The translations under genes and the position numbers were made by a program. This document shows positions 45,686 through 63,685 of a stretch of 64,000 nt of DNA, piece by piece. Each line of letters opens with the position of its first letter. Within the stretch, counting starts at the first letter, position 1. This DNA is from Cepaea nemoralis (Eukaryota > Mollusca > Gastropoda > Stylommatophora > Helicidae). Location of the stretch: positions 1-64,000 of the forward strand of contig JACEFZ010017697.1 in NCBI GenBank assembly GCA_014155875.1, given 5' to 3'. The notes under the pieces were generated by a model. The model had not been told where the DNA came from. It saw only the letters and a list, made by a program, of their open reading frames with translations, and made no database searches.

Positions 45686-46879
45686 TCCCCATGTCTAATT
45701 CTACCTCTCTCTCCCACCTTCTCTTCCTGTCTACATCTACCCCTCTCCCTCCCCCTGTCTAATTTTACCTTTCTCACCCTCCGCCCCCTGTCTAATTCTA
45801 CCTCTCTCCCTCCTCCCCCTGTCTAATTCTACCTCTCTCTCTCCCCCTGTCTAATTTTACCTTTCTCTCCCTCCGCCCCCTGTCTAATTTTACCTTTCTC
45901 CCTCCCCCTGTCTAATTCTACCCCTCTCCCTCCCCCTGTCTAATTTTACCTCTCTCCCTCCCCCTGTCTAATTCTACCCCTCTCCCTCCCCCTGTCTAAT
46001 TTTACCTTTCTCACCCTCCGCCCCCTGTCTAATTCTACCTCTCTCCCTCCGCCCCCTGTCTAATTTTACCTTTCTCTCCCTCCGCCCCCTGTCTAATTCT
46101 ACCTCTCTCCCTCCGCCCCCTGTCTAATTCTACCTCTCTCCCTCCCCCTGTCTAATTTTACCTTTCTCTCCCTCCTTTCCCTGTCTAATTCTACCTCTTT
46201 CCCCCTATCCTATCTAATTCTACCTCTCTCCCTCCTCCCTTGTCTAATTCTACCTCTCTCTCTCCTCCTCCCGTGACTAGTTCTACCTCTTTCGCTCCTC
46301 CCCTATCAAATTTATACCTCTCTCCCTCCTCCCCCTCTCTAATTCTATCTTTCTCTCCCTCCTCCCCTGTCTAATTCTACCTCTCTCCCTCCCCTGTCTA
46401 ATTCTACCTCTCTCCCTCCTCCCCATGTCTAATTCTACCTCTCTCCTTCATCTCCTGCCTAATTCTACCTCTCTCTCTCCCTCCTCCCTCTCTCTCTCCC
46501 TCCTCTCCTGTCTAATTCTACCCCTCTCTCTCCTCCTCTTCCTAATTCTACCTCTCTCCCTCTTTCTCCTTCACCTGTCTAATTTTCTCTCTATTTTTCT
46601 CTCCTCCCCCATTCTAATTCTACCTCTCTCTCCCATCCCCTCTTCCTGTCTAATTCTCCTCTCTCCCTCCCCCTGTCTAATTCTACCTTTCTCTCCTTCC
46701 TCCTCCTGTTTAATTCTACCTCTCTCCCTCCTCCCCGTGTCTAATTCTACCCCACTCTCTCTCTCCTCCCCTGTCTAATTCTACCTCTCTCTCTCCCTCC
46801 TCCCCTGTCTAATTCTACCTCTCTCTCCCTTCTCCTCTTCCTAATTCTCCCTCTCTCCCTCCTCCACCTGTCTAATACT

Positions 46880-46930
<51 letters not shown>

Positions 46931-47140
46931 GTCTAATTTTACCTCTCTCTCCCACCTCCTCTTCCTGTCTAATTCTACCTCTCTCCCTCTTCCTTCTCCC
47001 CCTGTCTAATTATACCGTTTTCTCCCTCCACCCATGTCTAATTCTACCTCTTTCTCCCCCCCCCCCCCCCTTCCACCCCCTGTCTAATTTTAACTCACTC
47101 TCCTTATCTGTATGTAAGTAAATCTTTCTCACTCTGTTTC
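45686..47140. repeat. Long CT-rich minisatellite
   Basis: About 1.45 kb of CTGTCTAATTCTACCTCTCT / CCCTCCGCCCC units with variants, a pure CT run (46880-46927) and a poly-C run (47057-47070). Frames rich in S, L and P are artefacts. Confidence 0.95.
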
Positions 47141-47221
47141 TCTCTAACTCTTTAACTACATCTCGACCTCTTTTTCTCTCTCCCTTTCTAACAGTCTTTC
47201 TCTCCCTGTTTCCCTGTTCCA

Positions 47222-47271
<50 letters not shown>

Positions 47272-47750
47272 CCATCTTTTTTCGCATCCTCTAACTGTTT
47301 CGCCCTTGCCCCTCTCTGTCTGTCTGACTTACTGAACAATAGGTTGCGATTAAAAGTTATGATTTATGGAGATTTCTGCCTGTCTGTCTGTTTGTCTGTC
47401 TATTTATCTGTAATGTGTCAATCTGTCTATCCATATTTATCTATTTGTTTGTCTATTTTTCTGTTTATCTCATTGTCTGTCTTTCTCTGACATGTCTGTC
47501 TGCCTTTCCGTCACACGCCTGTCTGTCTTTCCGTGTTATGTCTGTCTGTCTCTCTATGACATGTCTGTTTGTCTTTCCATCACATGTCTGTCTGGCATCT
47601 GTATTTCTGTCTGTTTATTACGTGCCCATCTGTCTTGTTTTGCATCCGTTTGTCGGTCTGTACCCTATAATTCTTCCTGGTTTCTATATATTTATGTTTT
47701 CTTGAAATGCCTGTCTATTTCTTTGTCATCTCTCGGTTATCTGTCTGTCT
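47141..47750. repeat. (TTTC)n and TCTG/TGTC minisatellites
   Basis: TTTC array 47224-47270. TGTCTGTCTTTCCGTCACAT-type units of about 36 bp run from 47480 to 47600 and degrade to 47750. Confidence 0.92.
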
Positions 47751-47985
47751 GTGAATGGAAACACGTGTTAAAACAGCAGTACTTAAGAGAATACTGTACA
47801 TCCAATTTTCCCGTGCCGTTGTAAAATTAAGTTGTTGTTTTGCACTTATCCAATTAGGTGTCGTGGGGAGATGTAATTGAAGTTCCAGAGCCAGTGATTA
47901 GCGCATTTCCTCCAGTTTCCTCCAATATTGGTGAGCAGTACGGTCTAGGATCAAGTAAATTCCCTATCGGTTTGCTAGACCTGTC
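47751..47985. other. Unclassified sequence
   Basis: No feature recognised. Confidence 0.4.
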
Positions 47986-47989
47986 GCAG

Positions 47990-48400
47990 GTTCCTGGCCT
48001 ATTTAACTCTTAGCAAAGTGGGGAAAGGAATGTTTCGTTTGGAATGGCTATCCTCTCCTCAGAGGTCACAGATTGTGGGAATTGTATGGGCATTTTGCCC
48101 TGACCATGAAGGAGTACGTGAGGAATAAACAGGCTGATAGGCTGGCACTTCTTGGTGGTAGTTTATCTATGGACAAGGGAGAGGTGGTCGTGCGCCTGTG
48201 GGACCAGGTGGAGAAGGCAAAGAAATAGATTAAGAATACGTATGTGGAAAGAATGAGATTGCGGGAAATCGTTCGGGGTTCTGGAAGAATCTGAAAACTG
48301 AGAGGGAAGACTAGGAGACCTTTCAATCAGATGGCAGTTGGAACCATTAGTAGTATGACTCGTCTCTGGCTGTTGAATGTGGGGACGGAGCGCGTGTGAG
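47990..48400 (+). pseudogene. I-type LINE fragment, RNase H C-terminal half (plus strand)
   Basis: The plus frame contains SQIVGIVWAFCPDHEGVR, a stop-affected region, then NKQADRLALLGGSLSMDKGE (RNase H terminal Asp region, ADRLA), VVVRLWDQVEKAKK and NTYVERMR. This is the same family as 59955-60373 (CPGRAGVRGNEQSDRLA, VERMSALVR) but in opposite orientation. Dead. Confidence 0.8.
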
Positions 48401-48420
48401 AATATCCTAGTGCAGTGATC

Positions 48421-48567
48421 CATCCATCCATCCATCATGTGCCATGCCGGTAAGCGTGGGCGGTCATGTTTTGCCATCTCACTCGATCACCAGAGTCATG
48501 GATCAGCTCCGTGTTTCTGTCTCGACCATGCCACAAGGCCAAGCCATCCAGGTACCTGCTTCTAGGA
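48421..48567 (-). pseudogene. RTE-A 3' end, very short copy
   Basis: Tail (ATCC)n at 48421-48437, then CATGTGCCATGCCGGTAAGC, CACCAGAGTCATGGATCAGC and GGCCAAGCCATCCAGGTACC match the end of RTE-A. Extremely 5'-truncated. Confidence 0.85.
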
Positions 48568-50535
48568 TGTCGTGGATTTCCTTTATAGTGTCGTCCCTGG
48601 AGTGAGGGGAATCAACACCCACATTATTTTTAACCCCATATCATTATTCTGGAGAATCCACCAGATTCCGTCCACCACACTCCTTCAGTCAATGGATATC
48701 TCTTTCTCTCTCTCTCTCTCTCTCTCTCACCACTGGCTCATGCCCCCCTCTCACACTTCACCAAAACAACATATTAAACAACTCTAGCTTCCAAAAATTA
48801 ATAAAACATTAATTTAATGAAGAAAAGTGTATGTATGTGAGAAGTGTGTGTGTAGAATGTATGTCGTGTACACTAGTCTACCTGCAGAATCAGACCGAAC
48901 AGCTCAGGAGCAAAGTCTGATCATCCCTGTAAGGACCACACAATATCAATCATCATAGCTCAGTACACGATAATCTCACCAAACGATGTGTATCCTTATG
49001 CTAGATGTTGACTTCCTCCAGTAGCTTTTGATAACCCAGATACGTGGTCACCAATCACGGATATAGCCCGATACTGATCCTGAATCGATCACACCCCATG
49101 TTATTAAAATGTCCCTACTGTTCTGAGACTTAAAACATCCTTGCCTTGTGAAAACACGGAACACTGTCCCTTGAAATAACGTGATTTCATTTCCTAATGG
49201 TCCTACAGTTTCACAATTACACTGTTATTGTTTACAGTCCCAGCAGGAATCTATTAATTTAGTAAAAGCACCAGGTTCATTGTTCCTGTTCCTTAGAAGC
49301 TCACTATGGTTCTTTCTACATGTGATGTGGAAAACAATCACTAGTCTTCTGTTCACATGTAGTTTGGAACAATAATCTCGCTACTGACTTCCATGATCCC
49401 TATCACTAAGAAGTCATCTGCTGGATACTTATATGTTTTGACTCAAACGAGCCATGTTCCTTCAGACCCTTTTTATCATGGGCCCAGTGCAAAAGCTGCT
49501 GAATAAATCTTCCTGCACTAATTTATCCAGGATAGTAACCAGTGATGTTTCAGCTTCTTTTCTTCCTAACCTGAGGGAACCTGTGAAAGAGAGAGAACAC
49601 ACCTGGTGAGAGCAACTGGACACTGACCCCTATTAGATGAGTGTAGGCCGACGGCCTCACTCAGATATATGACAGTGAACCAAACTCTGTCATGGGGCAG
49701 AGGAGCTCATCACATCGGTCTGAATTAGGGTAAGACAAGGAAAGACAAAATGTAAAGTGCAGAACCCCAGTAGACCTCCACTGGAAGATCCCACCATTGG
49801 ACATTTCCCCTATCCCCCAACTATCCTCAGTCCTTCTAAATATCATCTCACTTCACTATTTCCAACCAGCTGAGCTAATTGACCTCTCACACTAGTTAGT
49901 TTTAACAATGCGATTGCCTACTGTCGCCGACACTCCTTGAATACCTAACCACAAAGCAACAACACTATGTTCAAGTTCTAGCTCTATCAATCACTAGACT
50001 ATCCTACATTATTTACATCTAAATGCTATTTAGTAAATACCTTATGAACACTCAGCTCTATCCTGAATTGAATCTACACTTTGCCATGAAAGACACACGT
50101 TCCTCAACGTGAATTGATACAGAACACGCTAGATTCTTTTCTATATTAAAACCGAGCTAGTCAGACACTTCAGCCTAGGTCAACTCCCTTGTTCACACTA
50201 GCGGTAACAAATTCTGTTTTTCATACAGTCGGGGATTGTCCGTGTGACGTCATTCGATGTAAACACCAGGTGGCCTCAGCGGCAGACAATCTGTTCCCAA
50301 CTTCACAAGAATAGTTGTCCCCCCTCCTACCACGAACACAACAGGCTTTTTCTCCCGAACGACGACACATCAAACAATGCCGACAGATTCCCCCTTTCCC
50401 AGGGAACTCTCAAAGACTTGTAGTTTACTTTGATCCGACGTGAGTGTTTCTCCACTAGTAACAAACAATTGAAGCTGTGAATACAGACTGTCTCTGTTAG
50501 TTTATCATCTTATCGTTAACGACAGTGGTCCCGTG
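48568..50535. other. About 2 kb of unclassified sequence
   Basis: Ordinary-composition DNA with one (CT)n run at 48704-48729. Several short frames (49181-49375, 49661-49846) show no domain. No repeat shared with the rest of the window was noticed. Confidence 0.45.
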
Positions 50536-50539
50536 ACAT

Positions 50540-50965
50540 AGGTCTTCCCCTTGGTCTGTTCTCCTCGATCTTAGTTTTCACCAAGTTCCCCAGATCATTT
50601 CTTCTCATAACATGCCCAAAAAATTGTGACTGTCTACGTCTGTCTCTAATCAGTTTACGATCTTCATTTGTTTCTTGAAGAACTTGTTCATTGGTCTTTC
50701 TAGCTGTCCATGGTATTCTATGCATTTTCCTCAGAAACCACATTTCTACAGCCATCAGATGTTTTTCAGTCTGACTGCTCATTGTCCAAGCTTCACATCC
50801 ATATAAAAGTACAGGTTCTATGTAGCATCTCAACACTCTTTTTCTCGTTTCAATTGACATCTTTTTATTGGTCTGTATGATTTTCATCTTGCTAAAGGCT
50901 ACTTTTGCCATGGCTATTCTTGTTCTAATCTCTTCAAGTGCAGTGATGTCGTTTCTAAAACTCAA
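50540..50965 (-). pseudogene. RTE-A C-terminal fragment
   Basis: [80 protein letters not shown] and ENRPRGRP. It lacks both the element's 3' terminus and everything before the thumb, so it is truncated at both ends. A three-base deletion within REIRRRQ (RDRRRQ) keeps the frame. Confidence 0.88.
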
Positions 50966-51130
50966 CTCTATTTGCGCAGAAAATATTTAGAACAGTGCCA
51001 AATGAACACCGTATGTGTAATGTGTATCCAATTAGATAGTCTTTGTTGAATTATGTGAGGCTATTTCTAGTATTGTCACATGAATAACGTGGGTGTAAAG
51101 ATGTCTATTTGTAATTGGTCTCTTCTCGAA
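50966..51130. other. Unclassified sequence
   Basis: Short spacer with no recognised feature. Confidence 0.35.
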
Positions 51131-51135
51131 CTCTT

Positions 51136-51518
<383 letters not shown>

Positions 51519-51520
<2 letters not shown>

Positions 51521-51561
51521 TTGATTATTTTTCTCATTGTTTTTCAATGATACATTCTGCG

Positions 51562-51623
<62 letters not shown>

Positions 51624-51754
51624 GTGTCTGTCTTTCTATCCTTTCCTTCTGTGTCTCCTTCTGTGTCTTTCTCTGTCTTTGCTCACTGTCTAATCTGTCT
51701 CTGAATCCCTGTCTCTTCTCTGTGTCTGTCTCTGTCTCTCTGTCTCTCTGTCAC

Positions 51755-51826
<72 letters not shown>

Positions 51827-51885
51827 AATATATATATATATCGTTGATTATTTTTCTCATTGTTTTTCAATGATACATTCTGCGT

Positions 51886-51944
<59 letters not shown>

Positions 51945-52085
51945 GTGTCTGTCTTTCTATCCTTTCCTTCTGTGTCTCCTTCTGTGTCTTTCTCTGTCTT
52001 TGCTCACTGTCTAATCTGTCTCTGAATCCCTGTCTCTTCTCTGTGTCTGTCTCTGTCTCTCTGTCTCTCTGTCTCTCTGTCTCTC
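51519..52085. repeat. 323-bp tandem duplication
   Basis: CGTTGATTATTTTTCTCATT starts at 51519 and again at 51842. Both are followed by TGATACATTCTGCG, a CT run, CTATCCTTTCCTTCTGTGTC and TGTCTAATCTGTCTCTGAAT. The CT runs differ in length. Confidence 0.92.
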
Positions 52086-52290
52086 TGTCTCTCTGTCTCT
52101 CTATATGTCTCTCCCTATCTCTGTATCTCTGTCTCATCTCTAGCTCTGTCTCTCTCTGTCTCTCCATGTCTCACTACCTTTATCTATCTCTGTCTCTCTC
52201 TCTATCTCACTGTGTCTCTATCTATCTGTCTCCGTCTCTGTGTCTCCGTCTCTGTGTCTCCGTCTGCATTTCTGTGTCTCTGTCTGTCTG
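52086..52290. repeat. TCTG/TCTC simple-repeat tract
   Basis: Degenerate CTGTCTCT repeats continuing from the duplication. Confidence 0.93.
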
Positions 52291-52509
52291 GGAAAGGAGG
52301 ACAGGTGCTAGTCAACGGCTCAGGAACTCCACTTTACCCTCTCCACGACGCCTAACGGCAGAAGTGAGAGGACAAGAAGCAAAAGCTTGTTTACCCCTGG
52401 AGACCATCCAATGGGCTCTTTCATGTCCACGGGCAACGGTTTGTGCTGGGCAGATCAGTTCGGTATTTACGAAAAAAATCAAAAAAAAAATCAACCTGTT
52501 TGCTTCTTT

Positions 52510-52752
52510 GCCGGCTTCCTGGCTTAGAGGTTAGCGACTTTTCTCAGTAATCTCGTATACTCTCGTAAGTAACGTCACGACGGTGAGAATCAACAGTGGT
52601 TCGAATCGGGTCGGTAACTTACGGGGTATGTGAGCCGGCCGCTCAGAAAGCAATGGAAAACTACTGAGCGTAATCTTGCCAAGAATTCAACATACAGCTG
52701 AAAGATGCTGGTGTTGACAGCGATGTCCTGTGAAGGATATGCAAAACATGTA
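52510..52752 (+). mobile_element. SINE-1 with clear target duplication
   Basis: TTTGCTTCTTT at 52499-52509 and 52753-52763 flank it. It starts GCCGGCTTCCTGGCTTAGAG, has GTGGTTCGAATCGGGTC as B box, then GAGCCGGCCGCTCAGAAAGC, ATACAGCTGAAAGATGCTGG and the GTCCTGTGAAGGATATGC end. It is the cleanest reference copy. Bases 52291-52498 before it are unclassified. Confidence 0.95.
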
Positions 52753-52774
52753 TTTGCTTCTTTACTTGTTTAAT

Positions 52775-53880
52775 TGCATCAAACAAGCCAGCCAGCATAA
52801 TAACAAACAAACAAGCCAGCCAGCATGGTAACAAACAAACAAACAAGCCAGCATGGTAACGAACAAACAAACAAAGAAGCCAGCCAGCATGGTAACAAAC
52901 AAACAAGCCAGCATGGTAATAAACAAACAAACAAAGAAGCAAGCCAGCATAGTAACGAACAAAAAAACAAGCCAGCATGGTAATAAACAAACAAACAAAG
53001 AAGCCAGCCAGCATAGTAACGAACAAACAAACAAAGAAGCCAGCCAGCATAGTAACAAACAAACAACAAGCAAGTCAGCATGGTAACAAACAAACAAACA
53101 AACAAGCCAGCCAGCATGGTAATAAACAAAGAAACAAAGAAGCCAGCCAATAAGGTAACAAACAAACAAACAAGCTAGCCAGCATGGTAACAAATAAATA
53201 AACAAACAAAGAAGCCAGCCAGTATGGTAACAAACAAACAAACCAGCCAGCATGGTAACAAACAAACAAACAAACAAACAAGCAGGATAACAAATAAACA
53301 AACAAGATACAAACAAAGCAACAAACAAACAAATAAACAAACTAACACAATAACAAATAAACAAACATGATAACAATCAAACAAACAAACAAACAAATAA
53401 CAAATAAACAAACAAGATAAAAACAAAGCAACAAACAAACAAATAAACAAACTAACACAATAACAAATAAACAAACATGATAACAATCAAACAAACAAAC
53501 AAACAAATAACAAATAAACAAACAAGATAAAAACAAAGCAACAAACAAACAAATAAACAAACTAACACAATAACAATTAACAAACATGATAACAATCAAA
53601 CAAACAAACTAAACAAACAAACAAATAACAAATAAACAAACAAGCAAGCAATATAACAAATAAACAAACATGATAACAAAAAAAACACACCAAATAAATA
53701 AACAAACAAAGAAACAAACAAATAAACAAACAAGCACGCATGATAACAAACAAACAAATAAATAAACAAACAAGATAATAAACAAACAAGATAACAAAGA
53801 AACAAACAACCAAACAAACAAACAAGCAAAAAAGGAAAAAAAAGAAGCAAAAAGCAAATAAAGAAAGAAATAAACAATAT
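52775..53880. repeat. AAAC/AACAAGCCAGC minisatellite
   Basis: Units such as AACAAACAAACAAGCCAGCC plus AGCATGGTAAC at 52795-53280, then AAACAAACAAATAACAAATA-type and TAAACAAACATGATAACAAT units with a 119-bp higher-order period near 53335-53590. Minus frames full of C, F, L and V are translations of this repeat. Confidence 0.95.
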
Positions 53881-54240
53881 GTCAACGTGTATGTTTTATT
53901 TTCTTGCTTTAGATACACAAAGTTGTTGTCCACATTACATTCTACAAGCATGTCAACAAGTTAATAAATGGAAGAAAAATATTTACAACGAAAGTTCTAT
54001 AACAATAATCAACATTTTAGCCACGTTTTCGCGAATTTCCCATTTTCCCCAATCAGTTTCACAACAAACATGGCATGATATCAGCTGAATAAATGCGTTT
54101 TGTGATTTATTTCTATATTGTGGTTTAAGGTCACAATAGGAAATCTCTATCTCAGAGGACGAACTCCGAGCATGGACGAGGCTCTTAATGTGTATATTTC
54201 TGAATATCATATGCTGTACACATTCTCATAAACAGGCACA
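53881..54240. other. Unclassified sequence
   Basis: No feature recognised. Confidence 0.4.
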
Positions 54241-54722
54241 TCAGTTATCAGTTATCAGTTGGGGAATCTTCATTGCACTCCGGACATGTCCATAGGTGCT
54301 CAGATTCTCTCCCCCCCCCCCCCCCCCCCCCCCCAGCATATGCATCAGCGTCCGGTGGCTAATAGTGCCAGTTCTGTGTTGGTTGACGAGGCGCTTTGTT
54401 TTCCCGATGTACCTCTCGCGTCTGGCTGCGCCGATTCTTACTCCCAAGTCTTTCATCCTTGACAGCGATGTGGAATCACTGACGTCAAAGTCCTCTGTTC
54501 TCGCCATATCTTTGAGGACGATAATAACATCGGCACGATCCATGGGCTGGCCATCTACAGGGGGTGCAGAGCCAGCCAGTTTATCAGCTCGTTCATTTCC
54601 CTCGACTCCCGCATGTCCCGGGACGAAGATGAAGGTGACTTTACGGACAACAGACTTCCGCAGCGACTCAGTCCACTGTCTACTTACAGATCCAGTTTCG
54701 ACCTTCTGAATCATGCTCATTG
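54241..54722 (-). pseudogene. I-type LINE fragment, RNase H and C-terminus
   Basis: Open for 159 residues: MSMIQKVETGSVSRQW, VTFIFVPGHAGVEGNERADK (active-site Asp region), QPMDRADVIIVLKDMA, RRERYIGKTKRLVNQHRTGT and SHRTLMHMLGGGG. It is related to 40865-41392 but a different subfamily. A poly-C run (54309-54334) produces a glycine stretch near the end. 3' tail of ATCAGTT repeats at 54241-54260. 5'-truncated after the catalytic Glu. Confidence 0.88.
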
Positions 54723-54935
54723 ATTACTGGTTATCGCTCGACGTCATTGGAAAAGCATCCGAGATTGTTTGACATGTATAGATCAACGCTTGTAGACTTA
54801 AAGGTAAAAAGTAGACGATCAGAGGAAAAGTTGACAATATAGGATTGGGATTCAAACCTACGGCCTTCAAATGGCTACTGCACCTCGCGGAGGGCACAGT
54901 ATTACGATACATTTGATACACTACGATACATATTA
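54723..54935. other. Unclassified sequence
   Basis: No feature recognised. Confidence 0.35.
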
Positions 54936-55265
<330 letters not shown>

Positions 55266-56265
55266 CTGAAGTGAGGGCTGGTCTGGTTCGCAAGATCAGT
55301 TCCGCGTCTAGCGTTCGTTGTCTCGGATGGCTGTGTGAGGTGCACCAAAATGGGATCTTCCCAGCCAACGTGAGTTAGCGAGGCAGGCGTTTCAAGAATG
55401 TAACCGCATCGTGCAGCCAGGGTCGTGGTTTGAGCGGGCAAAAGAGCAAATTTGTATGACCGTTCGACAAAGTCTCGATAAGCGCCCACTCTCTCTCGAT
55501 GAGTAGTGGGCCTGCAGTCAGTAAACTGGTATAGCTTTTCAGTCAGTCCTGCCGGCGTAGCTTGAAAGCTCGTCGGTAGGCGTCCAGTGGTTTTGCATGT
55601 ATCACCTTGTACCGGGAGGGCGCGCTTTAGCGATGCTACTCTTGGCTTGCGTGTGCGTGAACGTCTGTCCTGTCAGTGGCCAGATACAGATGCATTACGA
55701 GCTGATGAGGCTCAGCCGTAAATCGGGAGATTTGTTCGCAACTTAGACGAGCAATATCTTCTGTGGGCAGTTTCTCGCTAGCCGCACGTGTATGTGGTCT
55801 GTTCTGGCCGTCAGTCCGTCTCGGCGATATATATCTGGTTGATCCTATCAGTAGTCATACTCTAATTCGCTTGTCGCTACGCTTGTCTTAACACTGAAAA
55901 TTAAAGAAACTGACGGAAGGGCCGTTTGCACGAGGCTCTCGAGAGCCAATATATACAGGGATAACTGGCCGTGGCAGCCTAACGTCCACTGCATCTGTGT
56001 CCGTCTCCAGTCGTCTTGCCATGCTCGCCACTGGAACCAGATGGACGCAGAAGAGAGAGTGAGGTCGATGGAGTTGCGAGACCACTACCTGGCTATAATC
56101 CAAACAAAAGCGCAAGTCATTCGTTCTTCATCAAATCAAAAGATGCAATGAATGAATGGTCTTCGTCATTCGTGATGGACGAACATCCATTACGATACAC
56201 CGACAACTGCTGCTGATCTGGCTCAATTACTGTACTTGTACAGATGTAAACAATATAAAATAACA
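55266..56265. other. About 1 kb of unclassified sequence
   Basis: GC-balanced DNA with no recognised repeat or domain. Frames such as 55223-55489 and 55888-56115 on the minus strand lack family signatures. It could be single-copy. Confidence 0.45.
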
Positions 56266-56269
56266 CAAT

Positions 56270-56345
56270 GTAATGCAGCTTTACAGAACAGAATTACAAA
56301 AACCACGGGACGTTACGGCGATTAGCCTTCATCAGAAAACAAACT
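56270..56345 (+). repeat. Dispersed repeat family Y, copy 1
   Basis: TAATGCAGCTTTACAGAAC, GGGACGTTACGGCGATTAGC and CTTCATCAGAAAAC recur at 57679-57745 and, more diverged, at 61820-61880. Confidence 0.65.
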
Positions 56346-56383
56346 GTCTTCCTTTGTATGATATAAACATGGCGGTCATGTGA

Positions 56384-56605
56384 TTCGAGGAGCGATGACC
56401 GAGTGGCTTGAATGACGGGCTCGAATGCGGTTCGAATTCTTGGTAAGGTGTGGATTTTGTTGCGTCGGGGCAAAAAGAAAACACAAACTTGCACAGTTCG
56501 CGGCGACCCCACTAGCCAGGCGGCCTTTATTCCTCAGACTCAAGACCCCCTCCCCCCAACCCTTGTTATATACCGCAAGGTACTATAGACAGTAGATGAC
56601 AGTTG
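56384..56605 (+). mobile_element. SINE-3 copy (uninterrupted)
   Basis: GAGCGATGACCGAGTGGCTT (A-box-like), ATGCGGTTCGAATTCTTGG (B box), ACTTGCACAGTTCGCGGCG, ACCCCACTAGCCAGGCGGCC and TATACCGCAAGGTACTATAG. It lacks the insertion seen at 28653 and so serves as the empty site. Confidence 0.85.
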
Positions 56606-57150
56606 ATATGACAGTTCATATGACCCGTACTTTTATGCCATATACACTGTGTTCATATTTCCGGATTTATATGATTGTAAAGACTGATATTTCCTGTAAT
56701 TGTATGACATAAGCATCACATAAACAAGGTATTGATATTTTATGTACTTTTATGACATAACACTGTATTCATATTCTATGTACTTTTATGACACAAACGG
56801 TAATCATATTTTATGCACTTGTTTGACATAAACACGGTAATAATTTTTTATGTAATTTTAAGACATAAAAACGGTATTCATATTTTATGTACTTGTATGT
56901 CATAAACACGGTATTGATATTTTATGTACCTATACATGGTATTGACATTTCCTGTACTTTTATATTTTATTTAAAATAACATTTTCAGGGCTCAAGGTGC
57001 CGCATGAGCAAGACCCGCTATTTTGAGACATAACACTGCATTTGTTATTTTCTTTACTGTAACGACGTAAGCATTTTATTCATATTTGTTGTACTTTTAT
57101 GATATAGAAACTATTGTTGATATCTCCTGTACTTTTGTTACATACATTTT
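56606..57150. repeat. About 38-bp minisatellite
   Basis: Repeats of TTTTATGACATAAACACGGT with ATTCATATTTTATGTAC run from 56630 to about 56960 and in degenerate form to 57150; it seems to grow out of the SINE-3 tail. Confidence 0.88.
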
Positions 57151-57440
57151 GCGTGAATTGTGTGATTTTTCAAAATAAGACATATTATGGTATTATTACC
57201 CCCTGATCTGGGATAGTAGATGGGCCGTCACGTCTTCTCCGACCAGGGAAAACTTTGCTGCCTGCAAGTGATGGGATTAATTCCCTTTGGTTGTGGATTT
57301 GGTTAAGGATAACTTCCCTTTGCACACAGCCATCTCCATGAATGCTTCAGCCTACTCCGATTGATCACCGCAAGGAGAAACTCAGCCCGGTGCACGGACT
57401 AAGCAACACCAGCGATGAACCAATTGTGTTAATTCCAGAA
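57151..57440. other. Unclassified sequence
   Basis: No feature recognised. Confidence 0.4.
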
Positions 57441-57570
57441 TCATCATCATGTGCCATGTCGATAAACGTGGGCGGTGTTATTTTGCCACGTTACACGATC
57501 ACCAGTCGTTAATCATCCCTGTACACTTGCCTCGACCATTATTTCCGGCAAGCCAACCAGATATCATACA
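57441..57570 (-). pseudogene. RTE-A 3' end fragment
   Basis: (ATC)n-like tail, CATGTGCCATGTCGATAAAC, TACACGATCACCAG and CAAGCCAACCAGATAT correspond to the RTE-A end with many changes. Confidence 0.7.
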
Positions 57571-57671
57571 GGCTAAATATATTTTTGATGGTGTTAGGAT
57601 GTAAACTATTGAAATGTAACCGGGGTAGAGATCCATTAGGCTTGTCATTGTTAATTTCCAACAGTTGACGG

Positions 57672-57750
57672 AAAGTAATGTAGCTTTACAGAACACAATC
57701 ATGGAAAACACAGGGCGTTGCGGCGACTAGCCTTCATCAGCAAACACATA
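57672..57750 (+). repeat. Dispersed repeat family Y, copy 2
   Basis: TAATGTAGCTTTACAGAACA, GGGCGTTGCGGCGACTAGCC and TTCATCAGCAAACA. Confidence 0.65.
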
Positions 57751-57819
57751 CATACACAAAATAACAATTAAATATGGGGAAGACTTACCACAGTTTGATT
57801 AATTTTATTCATGCTGGAA

Positions 57820-57985
57820 CAGATGAGGGAACATGAGAAAAGGGTAGGCAGAAGGATACATGCCTGGATGACTTGGTCATATTGCATGAACGGGACAAGA
57901 GCACAGCCCTGATCCACGACTCTGGTCATCGTAAGAGATGGCGAACCATGACTGTCTATGATTTATGGGCATGGCACATGATAGT
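57820..57985 (+). pseudogene. RTE-A-like C-terminal end (plus strand)
   Basis: The plus frame reads CLDDLVILHERDKSTALIHD then SGHRKRWRTMTVYDL, matching YLDGLATWHGRDRNTELIHD / SGDRVKWRVMTSHAF of RTE-A, followed by GGCATGGCACATGAT and a GATGAT tail. Diverged, opposite to the neighbouring copy. Confidence 0.75.
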
Positions 57986-58100
57986 GATGATGAGAAATAG
58001 TTAAGATGCACACAGGTTCTCGGGGATTTCACGTCCTTATCCGAGAAAGTAGATGACTAATTCACTACCCGAGGGTGAAGGAATTATTTAATGAATCTCT

Positions 58101-63685
<5,585 letters not shown>

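Noticed and set aside
47415..47824. Leu/Cys/Ser-rich plus frames resembling transmembrane proteins
   Set aside because: They follow the TCTG/TGTC minisatellite phase and have no start or homology support.
48066..48477. Minus-strand frames over 48.1-48.5 kb
   Set aside because: They are antisense to a plus-strand LINE RNase H remnant.
52762..53376. 204-residue Cys/Phe/Leu-rich frame resembling a membrane protein
   Set aside because: It translates the AAAC/AAGCCAGCC minisatellite; other frames of the same repeat are equally open.
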